Shown here in pieces: positions 9,042 through 16,397 of a stretch of 64,000 nt of DNA; positions within the stretch are counted from its first letter, which is position 1, and each line of letters starts with the position of its first letter. The notes under the pieces are model-generated. The model ran no database searches. It had not been told where the DNA came from and saw nothing but the letters and a program-made list of their open reading frames with translations. The stretch is from Candidatus Fermentithermobacillaceae bacterium UBA3951. GTDB lineage: Bacteria > Bacillota > Sulfobacillia > Fermentithermobacillales > Fermentithermobacillaceae. Location of the stretch: positions 12,863 to 76,862 of the forward strand of contig DGDN01000043.1 in NCBI GenBank assembly GCA_002385465.1, in the 5' to 3' direction. Made by a program: the position numbers and the translations under genes.

Positions 9042-9067
9042 GCCTCCCGGCACCCAAGCCGAGAGGC
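9042..9067 (-). terminator. Hairpin between riboswitch and flgB (candidate expression platform/terminator)
   Basis: Arms GCCTCTCGGC and GCCGGGAGGC (9 of 10 pairs) enclose a 6-nt loop. They lie between the c-di-GMP aptamer and the flgB ribosome site. In the direction of transcription the stem is followed by TCGTTTCATCT, a weak U-rich run. I read it as the regulated terminator of the riboswitch; it could also act by affecting translation. No alternative antiterminator was worked out. Confidence 0.55.
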
Positions 9068-9085
9068 AGCGAAAATTATAACCGC

Positions 9086-9186
9086 CCTCTTCGGTAACCC
9101 GGCTGTCATGGCGACTCTTTCTTTCTTGTCGCTTTAGACCCGCAGCTTTGCGTCACTGCCTTTCGACAGTTTTGCCTTTATCGGTG
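9086..9186 (-). promoter_or_regulatory. Cyclic-di-GMP-I riboswitch (GEMM-I) upstream of the flagellar operon
   Basis: Read on the minus strand, the region contains the GEMM-I core in order: AAAGGCAAA, a short stem closed by a CGAAAG tetraloop, TGACGCAAAGC, GGGTCTAAAGCGAC, then GTCGCC, and ATGACAGCCGGGTTACCG. These match the conserved aptamer elements: the GNRA tetraloop, the GACGCAAAGC strand, CUAAA, and the tetraloop-receptor/GUUACCG end. It lies about 70 nt before flgB. A TAGAAT -10-like hexamer at 9224-9229 would place the transcription start just upstream, but no good -35 was found. A c-di-GMP-I riboswitch before the flgB operon is known in Clostridioides difficile, where it turns expression off. 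Confidence 0.93.
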
Positions 9187-9291
9187 CGCGGTAACTGGAC
9201 CTATTTAGCTGTGGTCGCCTCATATTCTACACAAAATCCAAAAATCCTTCTTCCCGTTACTAATTTCGGAGATTTTTTTAGATACGTAAGA

Positions 9292-9326
9292 AGGCGGGCA
9301 AAGAAAACTGATCTCTTCGCCCGCCT
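9292..9326 (-). terminator. Inverted repeat after codY, probable intrinsic terminator
   Basis: A 13-bp inverted repeat with one mismatch (AGGCGGGCGAAGA / TCTTTGCCCGCCT on the minus strand) starts 18 nt beyond the codY stop. It is followed by TTCTTACGTATCT, a modest U-rich run. It would separate the dprA-codY operon from the riboswitch-controlled flagellar operon. The U-tract is weak, so read-through is possible. Confidence 0.6.
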
Positions 9327-9343
9327 CCTCGGAAAGCGGATTC

Positions 9344-10120
9344 TTATCGAAGCTTCTTGAGCTCCTCCAGGAGCTTCGTATTCAAGACCCTTATGAAAGT
9401 GCCTTTCATGCCCAGCGACCTCGACTCAATAACGCCTGCAGATTCGAACTTCCTGAGGGCGTTCACGATAACAGACCTGGTTATTCCAACGCGGTCGGCC
9501 ACCTTCGATGCCACCAGGAATCCTTCGGTCCCGCCCAGCTCTTCAAAAATATGTCGCATGGCGTTGAGCTCTGAGAAAGAAAGCGTACCGAGGGCTACCT
9601 GGACGGCGGTGCGCTGCCGCGTCTCTTCTTCAACCGTCTCCTGGTTGTAGCGGAGGATCTCCATGGCCGCCACGGTCGCTGCGTGTTCTGCGAGAATGAG
9701 GTCGTGGACGCTGAAGTCTTTGGTAGTGCGAGCCAAGACCAAGGTGCCCAGCCGTTCTCCGCCACCCATGACGGGCAGGATCGTGGTTATCTTCCGCGGG
9801 TACTCGCATGAAGTGCCATCCTTGAAAACGCAAACACCCTCATCGTTCTTAATGTTGACTGCAGGTTCTCTGTACATGAACAGTCGCTCATTGTAAGACG
9901 GCGGGAAGCCTTCCGACTCGAGGACGTCTTCTTTCATCACCTTGCAGTCGAAGTCGTCCATGAGTGCATACCCTAGGACTTTACCGAACTTGTCCAGGAC
10001 GTATACGTTGCACTCAACTACATCTCTTATGACTTTCGCGCTACCGTGGAAGTCAACTTCGCTTGCCGCCTCTCTGAGCAGCTGGTTCATACGTCGTGTT
10101 TTGTCTAGTAGAGTCTGCAA
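9344..10120 (-). CDS. codY: GTP/branched-chain amino acid sensing global regulator CodY
   Basis: CodY is a Bacillota-specific DNA-binding regulator that senses GTP and isoleucine/valine/leucine. The protein has the N-terminal GAF domain with the GGGERLGTLVLAR segment, and a near-invariant C-terminal winged helix-turn-helix: NAMRHIFEELGGTEGFLVAS, KVADRVGITRSVIVNALRKF, ESAGVIESRSLGMKGTFIRV. I choose the TTG start at 10120: it gives 258 residues, close to the 259 of B. subtilis CodY, and has a GAGGAGG ribosome site at 10129-10135. Longer starts add unrelated residues. It follows hslU by 28 bp, the classic hslV-hslU-codY order. Confidence 0.97.
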   Translation of the reverse strand: MQTLLDKTRRMNQLLREAASEVDFHGSAKVIRDVVECNVYVLDKFGKVLGYALMDDFDCKVMKEDVLESEGFPPSYNERLFMYREPAVNIKNDEGVCVFKDGTSCEYPRKITTILPVMGGGERLGTLVLARTTKDFSVHDLILAEHAATVAAMEILRYNQETVEEETRQRTAVQVALGTLSFSELNAMRHIFEELGGTEGFLVASKVADRVGITRSVIVNALRKFESAGVIESRSLGMKGTFIRVLNTKLLEELKKLR

Positions 10121-10148
10121 CCGGTTTTCCTCCTCTTTTGCTCTCACG

Positions 10149-11549
10149 CTACAAAATATAGCGGGAGACATCTCTATTTGAAACTAGGCCCGCTAGCCTC
10201 CTTCTCACGTACTCGGCATCCACCGTAACTTTTCGCTCAGCCAAGTCGGGCGCCTCGAAAAGGACGTCTTCGAGCAGCTTCTCCATGACGGTGTGAAGTC
10301 TTCTTGCCCCTATGTTCTCCGTCTCCTGGTTCACCCTAAAAGCCATGGCAGCCAGCTCGGCTATTCCGTCTTCAGTGAATTCTACCTCTACATTATCAGT
10401 AGCGAGAAGAGCTTTGTACTGCCTTGTTAGGGAAGTTTCGGGTTCTTTGAGAATTCTGACGAAATCCTGCTCCGTAAGTGGGTCCAGTTCCACTCTTATG
10501 GGGAACCTTCCCTGAAGCTCGGGGATGAGATCAGAGGGCTTGGTGACGTGAAAAGCCCCTGCCCCGATGAAAAGGATGTGGTCTGTCTTAACAGGTCCGT
10601 ACTTCGTGATCACCGTTGTGCCTTCGACTACGGGCAGAAGGTCCCGTTGGACTCCTTCTCTCGATACCTGGGGCCCGGATCCTTGCTCGCGGCCTGCGAT
10701 CTTATCAAGTTCGTCGAGAAACACTATGCCGAGAGCTTCGGTGCGCCTTATGGCTTCCGCGGTGATCGAGTCCGTATCCACGAGTTTGGAGGCCTCTTCC
10801 TGCGCGAGGACCTTCCTTGCCTCTTTCACTTTGAGGCGCCGGATCTTTTTCCGCTTTGGAAGGATACCGCCCAAGAGGTCCTGCATATTAAGGCCCATCT
10901 CCTGAATACCGCTGCCGTCGAAGAAGTTAAAGGTCGGAATTGAGGTGTCTTCCACTTCGATCTCGACCTCTAGGTCTTCACACTCGCCTCTCGAGAGGCG
11001 CTCCCGGAACAGACGTCGTTCGGCCCTGGCTTTTCGGACCTTTTCTTCGAAGTCGTCATCTTCTGTCGTGTCGTCGCGCATGCCCGGGTTAAACAGGTAC
11101 TCGAAAGGATTCCGGGACGACTCTCTCCTCTTGGGAAGCGGACAAACGATGTCAACCAACCGGTCTTCCGCAAGCGCCTGGGCTTTCCCTTTGACCATCT
11201 CAAGTTGCTCATTCCGAACCATCCGGACGGCCGCCTCAACCAGATCACGTATGATGGAATCCACATCCCGCCCTACGTAGCCGACTTCGGTGAACTTGGA
11301 AGATTCCACCTTCACGAACGGGGCATTCACCAGTTTGGCAAGGCGCCTGCATATCTCCGTCTTGCCTACTCCCGTAGGGCCAATCATGAGGATGTTCTTA
11401 GGGATTATGTCGTCCTGAAGATCTCCGTGAACCATCTGCCGCCTTAACCTGTTCCGGACCGCGATGGCAACGGCTCTTTTTGCCTTTTCTTGACCTACTA
11501 TGTATTTGTCGAGTTCGAAAACTATCTCACGAGGCGTAAGGTCCGCCAT
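10149..11549 (-). CDS. hslU: ATP-dependent protease ATPase subunit HslU (ClpY)
   Basis: HslU is the AAA+ unfoldase that feeds substrates to HslV. In this 466-residue protein the N-terminus is DLTPREIVFELDKYIVGQEK, Walker A GPTGVGKT is at 57-64, the pore-type segment VGYVGRDVDSIIRDL is at about 87-101, a charged I-domain spans about 110-240, and Walker B IVFLDELDKIA and the sensor region follow. The C-terminus VSNRDVSRYIL is the HslV-activating tail type. Length fits the family. It lies 23 bp after hslV. Confidence 0.97.
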   Translation of the reverse strand: MADLTPREIVFELDKYIVGQEKAKRAVAIAVRNRLRRQMVHGDLQDDIIPKNILMIGPTGVGKTEICRRLAKLVNAPFVKVESSKFTEVGYVGRDVDSIIRDLVEAAVRMVRNEQLEMVKGKAQALAEDRLVDIVCPLPKRRESSRNPFEYLFNPGMRDDTTEDDDFEEKVRKARAERRLFRERLSRGECEDLEVEIEVEDTSIPTFNFFDGSGIQEMGLNMQDLLGGILPKRKKIRRLKVKEARKVLAQEEASKLVDTDSITAEAIRRTEALGIVFLDELDKIAGREQGSGPQVSREGVQRDLLPVVEGTTVITKYGPVKTDHILFIGAGAFHVTKPSDLIPELQGRFPIRVELDPLTEQDFVRILKEPETSLTRQYKALLATDNVEVEFTEDGIAELAAMAFRVNQETENIGARRLHTVMEKLLEDVLFEAPDLAERKVTVDAEYVRRRLAGLVSNRDVSRYIL

Positions 11550-11572
11550 CCAAAAGCCTCCCTTTCCTAAGC

Positions 11573-12127
11573 CTAGTTAAGCTCTTCGACCAGGATATTC
11601 TCATTCGTGTATATGCAGATCGATGCCGCTATTTTAAGAGATTCTCTGGCTATTTCTCCGGCGGCAAGAGAACTGTGGCGTAAGAGCGCCTTGGCGGCTG
11701 CGGTAGCGTACGGCGCTCCGGACCCTATTGCCAGCACGTTGTCGTCGGGTTCGATCACTTCGCCGGTCCCGCTCACCAGCAAAATGTGATCCTTATCCAT
11801 GCATAGGAGCATGGCCTTGAGTTGCCTGAGGACCCTGTCGGTACGCCATTCCTTGGCCAGTTCAACCGCGGCCCTCTGCAGGTCGCCCCTGGTTTCCTCA
11901 AGGTGTCCCTCGAGCTTATCGAAGAGCGCCAGGGCATCGCCGACAGAGCCTGCAAAACCGGCTAGTATCTTGCCGTTGTGGATCTTTCGTACCTTTTTCG
12001 CCCCGCTCTTTAGGATGGTGCGGCTCTCCTCCAGAGTCACCTGGCCATCGCCTGCCATGGCGCCCTTACCCCCCGCTCTCACCGCGAGGATGGTGGTGCT
12101 CCTTATCAAAGGCCCGTTCATGCTCAT
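11573..12127 (-). CDS. hslV: ATP-dependent protease peptidase subunit HslV (ClpQ)
   Basis: HslV is the proteasome-like threonine/serine peptidase partner of HslU. The core is [20 protein letters not shown], the conserved [20 protein letters not shown] segment, and the C-terminal [15 protein letters not shown] region. Three starts are possible: GTG 12130, ATG 12127 and ATG 12121. I prefer ATG 12127, which shares its A with the TGA stop of xerC. That start gives a protein beginning M-Ser, about 10 residues before the Thr-Thr that is N-terminal in E. coli HslV. B. subtilis ClpQ has a similar extension and uses N-terminal Ser. The start therefore affects the predicted nucleophile. Confidence 0.93.
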   Translation of the reverse strand: MSMNGPLIRSTTILAVRAGGKGAMAGDGQVTLEESRTILKSGAKKVRKIHNGKILAGFAGSVGDALALFDKLEGHLEETRGDLQRAAVELAKEWRTDRVLRQLKAMLLCMDKDHILLVSGTGEVIEPDDNVLAIGSGAPYATAAAKALLRHSSLAAGEIARESLKIAASICIYTNENILVEELN

Positions 12128-13164
12128 CACCCTCTCTTTTCTCCGGTACCCTTCCGGCTCTCCGTTGCGTCCTCGGCTCCGGCACGGGGATGGAAATTCC
12201 GGTACACTTCCCTAAGATGCTCAGGCAACACGTGGGTGTAGATTTGGGTGGTCCGGACGCTTGCGTGCCCCAACATATCCTGGACAGACCGTAAATCTGC
12301 CCCGCCTCTTAGAAGATGAGTCGCGAAAGAATGCCTGAGCGTGTGCGGCGAACATCTCGCGGGATCCAACCCGGCCGCTATGAGGTGGTTCTCGAGCACC
12401 CTGCGTATTGACCTTACCGAAAGCCTCTTACCGAACCGGTTCAAGAAGAGGGGCCTCCTAAGGCTGGTCAAGACGGCCGGTTTTCCCGCCCGGGCAGGCT
12501 CTTTGCCCGTGGCGCGGTTAAGAGCTTTCGGACCGGCCTCTAGGAACGGGCGGCCGTTTTCAAGGTAGTCACCGAGCGCCTCCAACGCCTCAGAGCCCAC
12601 GGGGACAAACCGTTCTTTGCTGCCTTTCCCCAGCACCTGGACGAAGCCCAGGGAGTAGTCTATGTCGCCAACGTTGAGACCTCTTAGTTCGCTTATCCTG
12701 AGCCCTGAGCCGTAGAGGAGCTCAAGCATTGCCCTATCTCTCTTGCCGAGAGGAGTCCTCGAATCCACGGCCTCCATGAGCTTCTCCACTTCACCTTCGG
12801 AGAGGACCTTGGGTAGTTCTTGCCTAGCCCTCCTCGGCGATACCGCCTTGGCGGTTTCCGGCGCGAGAGCCCCTCGCTTTTCCAAAAACTTTAGGAAGCT
12901 CCGGATGCAAGACGTCTTTCGGGCAATAGATGAGGGTTTGTACCCTTTCCTCGAAAGGTCTTGGATGAACCCCCTGACATCGTCTCCGGATATCTTCTGG
13001 GGTAAATTGGAGGGGTCTCCACCGTACTTCTCGGTAAGGAAGGCCATGAACTGGCCGAGATCATTGGCGTATGCGTTAAGGGTACTGGGACTCTGGGTTC
13101 TGGATACCCCCACTTGGGCCAGAAATTCCTCTTCTCCTACTTCCAAGATAGATCTCAACGCCAC
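12127..13164 (-). CDS. xerC: Tyrosine recombinase XerC/CodV family
   Basis: This is a site-specific recombinase of the chromosome-dimer resolution type. The SAM-like N-terminal core-binding domain is at about 12-105. Catalytic residues are visible: Arg156 (GSGLRISEL), Lys180/183 ([10 protein letters not shown]), His274 and Arg277 (PHTLRHSF), His300 and Tyr309 ([15 protein letters not shown]). At 345 residues it is about 40 longer than the roughly 300 of B. subtilis CodV, through an insertion at about 208-236 and an added C-terminal tail. The gene stops at the hslV start and lies 59 bp after topA. The trmFO gene usually found between topA and xerC is absent. XerC versus XerD cannot be separated by sequence alone; synteny supports XerC/CodV. 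Confidence 0.93.
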   Translation of the reverse strand: MALRSILEVGEEEFLAQVGVSRTQSPSTLNAYANDLGQFMAFLTEKYGGDPSNLPQKISGDDVRGFIQDLSRKGYKPSSIARKTSCIRSFLKFLEKRGALAPETAKAVSPRRARQELPKVLSEGEVEKLMEAVDSRTPLGKRDRAMLELLYGSGLRISELRGLNVGDIDYSLGFVQVLGKGSKERFVPVGSEALEALGDYLENGRPFLEAGPKALNRATGKEPARAGKPAVLTSLRRPLFLNRFGKRLSVRSIRRVLENHLIAAGLDPARCSPHTLRHSFATHLLRGGADLRSVQDMLGHASVRTTQIYTHVLPEHLREVYRNFHPRAGAEDATESRKGTGEKRG

Positions 13165-13223
13165 ACCTTCTCACAATCAAAGAAATGCCTGCAATGGCAG
13201 CCAATTCACAACTAATGATAACA

Positions 13224-15344
13224 TCAGCGTGAAAGACGAGCAACTTTTTCGTAATTTTCTACCTTTTGCGAGCGATAGCTGCAAGCAGTGTTTGAGCAGC
13301 GGAAGCCCCGCCGCCCGCCTTGAGCCTCAACGAGGAACGCACCACAGGTAGGGCACTTGGAGCCTGCCACGGGTCTTGCCCATGTCGTGTAGTCACACGC
13401 GGGGTATTCGGTGCACCCGTAGAAAACCCGCCCTTTGCGCGTCCGCCTCACTACGATGTCACCCTTTTCGCACTTGGGGCACTTGACGCCGGTCTTCTCC
13501 AAGACAGGCTTGGTGTTCTTGCACTCGGGGTATCCCGAGCATGCGATAAACTTGCCGTACCTCCCCCGTTTTACAACCATTGGACGGCCACACTTGTCGC
13601 AGTCTTCCCCCGCCGGTTCGTCGGCAATCTTGATGCGGGCCAACTCTTCTTCGGCCCGGTCGACCTGCTCCTTGAACGGTTCCCAGAACTCCCTCAAGAT
13701 TGAAATCCAGTCGCCTTCACCCTCTTCGATGGCATCGAGCTTTTTCTCCATGTCTGCCGTGAAGGCAAGGTCAACGATGGAAGGGAAATTCTCTGTAAGC
13801 AGCCGGTCCACGGTGATACCCAGCTCTGTGGCAAAAAGGCGCTTTTGCTCTCGCGCAATGTACTCTCGTTCAAAAAGGGTAGCTATTATCGGGGCATAGG
13901 TGGACGGCCGGCCTATCCCGTTCTCCTCCAACGCCTTAACCAGCGTTGCTTCCGTATATCTCGGAGGTGGTTCGGTGAAATGCTGGGAAGGCTCGGTTTT
14001 AAGGAGGCTCAGGACCTCTCCCTCCGCGAGAGGGATGATATCCCGTTCTTCTTCCGTTTCTCCGGGGTGGTCCCGGCCCTCTTCGTAAACCTTCGTGAAG
14101 CCGGGGAACTTCATCCTGGAACCGGTGGCCCTGAACGTTGCCCGGCCCGCCGTTATGTCGGCCGTCACGGTGTCGTAGACCGCCGGCGCCATCTCGCTGG
14201 CGACGAACCTTTCCCATATCAGCTTGTATAACCTGTACTGGTCGTTCCTGAGGAACCTCTTGAGATCCGCGGGAGTCCTCAGAAGCGACGTGGGACGTAT
14301 CGCCTCATGTGCCCCTTGTTCAAGAGGCCTTGCCCGCGCGGCTCTCCCGGAACCCACATACTGCGATCCGAACACCTCGCCTACGAACCGTCGTGCCTCG
14401 GCCACTGCGCTTTCGGCCACTCTGACCGAGTCGGTCCTCGTATATGTGATAAGTCCCGTGTAGCCTTCATTTCCGATCTCTACACCCTCATACAGCGTCT
14501 GGGCGACCGACATTGTCTTTTTCACCGAGAACCCGAGCTTCCTCGAAGCCTCTTGCTGGAGCGTTGATGTTGTGAACGGAAACGGCGCCTGCCTCCTTCG
14601 CTCTCTGGGCTTCACTGAAGCCACGACAAACGGTTCACCTTGGATGGCAGAGAGGACCGCATCTACGTCTTTTCGGCTGGAAAGGGTCTTCTTACGCCCG
14701 TTTTCTCCGAAATAGCGGGCTTTTACCTCTCCTTGTTCACCCTTTAGATAAGCGTCAAGGGTCCAGTATTCCTCGGGCTCAAATGAGCCGATCTCCTGGT
14801 CGCGCTGGACTATGAGCCTTAGAGCGGCAGACTGCACCCTGCCCGCAGAAAGGCCCGGCCTAATCTTGTGCCAGAGGAGCGGGCTTAGGCTGTACCCGAC
14901 GAGCCTGTCCAACACCCGCCTTACTTGTTGTGCGTTCACGAGCCTCTGGTTCACGGGTCTCGGCTTGGAGAAAGCCTCTCGCACGGCCTTTTCGGTGATC
15001 TCGTGGAAGATGACGCGTTTAGCCTCTTCCGGGTCGATCCCCAAGATGGAGCAAAGGTGCCACGAAATGGCCTCGCCCTCCCTGTCCGGGTCCGTTGCCA
15101 GGTAAACCGAAGACGCCTTCTTGGACGCCTCTTTGAGCTCCTTAATGAGGGGACCTTTGCCCCTTATGTTTATGTACTTCGGCGCGAAATCGTTTTCTAT
15201 GTCGACCCCAAGAGTGCTCTTGGGGAGGTCTCTCACGTGACCCAGAGAAGCCATGACCCGGTATTTCGATCTCATAAACCGGGATATGGTCTTCGCTTTC
15301 GTAGGTGATTCAACGATTATGAGTGGACTTGTCTCAGCAGTCAT
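13224..15344 (-). CDS. topA: DNA topoisomerase I (type IA)
   Basis: TopA relaxes negative supercoils. In this 706-residue protein the TOPRIM domain begins LIIVESPTKAKTISRFM (about 8-24) and contains YLATDPDREGEAISWH (about 81-96). The active-site tyrosine is Tyr301 in LITYTRTDSVRVAE. Three C-terminal Cys4 zinc ribbons follow, opening with CDKCGRPMVVKRG, CPKCEKGDIVVRR and CPTCGAFLVEAQG. Length and zinc-finger number are typical of Bacillota TopA. It starts 3 bp after dprA, in the conserved dprA-topA pair. Confidence 0.98.
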   Translation of the reverse strand: MTAETSPLIIVESPTKAKTISRFMRSKYRVMASLGHVRDLPKSTLGVDIENDFAPKYINIRGKGPLIKELKEASKKASSVYLATDPDREGEAISWHLCSILGIDPEEAKRVIFHEITEKAVREAFSKPRPVNQRLVNAQQVRRVLDRLVGYSLSPLLWHKIRPGLSAGRVQSAALRLIVQRDQEIGSFEPEEYWTLDAYLKGEQGEVKARYFGENGRKKTLSSRKDVDAVLSAIQGEPFVVASVKPRERRRQAPFPFTTSTLQQEASRKLGFSVKKTMSVAQTLYEGVEIGNEGYTGLITYTRTDSVRVAESAVAEARRFVGEVFGSQYVGSGRAARARPLEQGAHEAIRPTSLLRTPADLKRFLRNDQYRLYKLIWERFVASEMAPAVYDTVTADITAGRATFRATGSRMKFPGFTKVYEEGRDHPGETEEERDIIPLAEGEVLSLLKTEPSQHFTEPPPRYTEATLVKALEENGIGRPSTYAPIIATLFEREYIAREQKRLFATELGITVDRLLTENFPSIVDLAFTADMEKKLDAIEEGEGDWISILREFWEPFKEQVDRAEEELARIKIADEPAGEDCDKCGRPMVVKRGRYGKFIACSGYPECKNTKPVLEKTGVKCPKCEKGDIVVRRTRKGRVFYGCTEYPACDYTTWARPVAGSKCPTCGAFLVEAQGGRRGFRCSNTACSYRSQKVENYEKVARLSR

Positions 15345-15347
15345 TCG

Positions 15348-16259
15348 TTAGCTGCGCTCCTTCCCATTTGTAGCCTGCCCCACCAGAGCCAGGAATTTAC
15401 CTGCTGCAGTCCTCTGGACCGCGCCTTTCATCTCCAGGCAAGCAAGCACCGCTGCGACCCTGCCTGCCGGCATATTGGAGAGACGCTCACACAGGGCGTC
15501 AGCCGAAAGCGGGTGACCGCGAAGCTCATGAAGCACAAGAGATTCCTCCAGCGTGTTCTCCGTAGCCGCAAGGCGCTTTGGGGACTCCAAAGGTACGGGA
15601 ACACATTCAGTTTCTCGTCCGAGAAAGGATAGCACATCTTGTGCCGAGGTTACCAGATAAGCACCTTCCTGTATCAATTTGTTGGCGCCGGCGCTCTTCG
15701 GAGATTTCACGCTTCCCGGTACTGCCATGACCGGAATGCCGTAGTGCAAGGCCCACGAAGCAGTGTTGAGGGCCCCCGAGCGGGCGCCGGCCTCTATGAC
15801 GACGACACCAAGGGACAAACCGGCAATAAGGCGGTTTCTTCGAGGAAAGTGATACTTAAGGGGCCTTACCCCGTCGCCAAACTCGGAAAGCAAAGCTCCG
15901 TGATGTGGGATTTCACGGTACAGATCTTCGTTTTCGGGAGGGTAAACGACATCCACCCCGCATCCCAAGCAGGCGATGGTGCGACCGCCGGCCCTTATGG
16001 CCGCGCGGTGGGCTATCCCGTCTATCCCCCTCGCGAGCCCCGAGACGACCGTAACCCCGGCTCCGGCCATATCTTCCGCAAACTCCCGGGCCACCCACTT
16101 GCCCACCTGAGTCGGGTTTCGCGTGCCTACTATGGCCACTGCCAGCCGGTCTTGAGGCACGATATTTCCGGCGATGTGAAGGCCCTCCGGAGGGTTTGGA
16201 AGACGCATCAGGCTTTCCGGGTACCCTTCTTGCCCCAGGGCGATGACCTGACTCGCCAC
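15348..16259 (-). CDS. dprA: DNA-processing protein DprA (Smf)
   Basis: DprA loads RecA on incoming single-stranded DNA during transformation. The Rossmann-like DprA domain spans most of the protein, with AIVGTRNPTQVGKWVAREF, VVSGLARGIDGIAHRAAI, SEFGDGVRPLKYHFPRRNRL and ARSGALNTASWALHYG. A short winged-helix-like domain is at the C-terminus. The GTG at 16259 has an upstream GGAG at good spacing; a TTG at 16310 would add 17 residues with a poor ribosome site. Either way the N-terminal SAM/HhH domain present in many DprA proteins is missing, because an in-frame stop lies just upstream. Divergent from the germination operon. Confidence 0.93.
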   Translation of the reverse strand: MASQVIALGQEGYPESLMRLPNPPEGLHIAGNIVPQDRLAVAIVGTRNPTQVGKWVAREFAEDMAGAGVTVVSGLARGIDGIAHRAAIRAGGRTIACLGCGVDVVYPPENEDLYREIPHHGALLSEFGDGVRPLKYHFPRRNRLIAGLSLGVVVIEAGARSGALNTASWALHYGIPVMAVPGSVKSPKSAGANKLIQEGAYLVTSAQDVLSFLGRETECVPVPLESPKRLAATENTLEESLVLHELRGHPLSADALCERLSNMPAGRVAAVLACLEMKGAVQRTAAGKFLALVGQATNGKERS

Positions 16260-16397
16260 AAAGTCACTCCGTTTCCATGATTTGACAATTCCCGATTGAA
16301 TGTACCACAAATCTCTAGGAAGCGCACCGCCTTTTCATAACTCCCATCGCCCAGGGAGATGCTGAGAAGAGACTTATTGTGGCCAGGGTGATCTCTC

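Noticed and set aside
9075..9080. Perfect TATAAT on the minus strand before flgB, as a promoter -10
   Set aside because: It lies between the riboswitch aptamer and its hairpin, with no -35 at 16-18 bp. It is better explained as leader sequence.
9148..9360. 70-codon plus-strand frame in the codY-flgB gap
   Set aside because: It overlaps the riboswitch and the codY terminator; no family pattern and no ribosome site.
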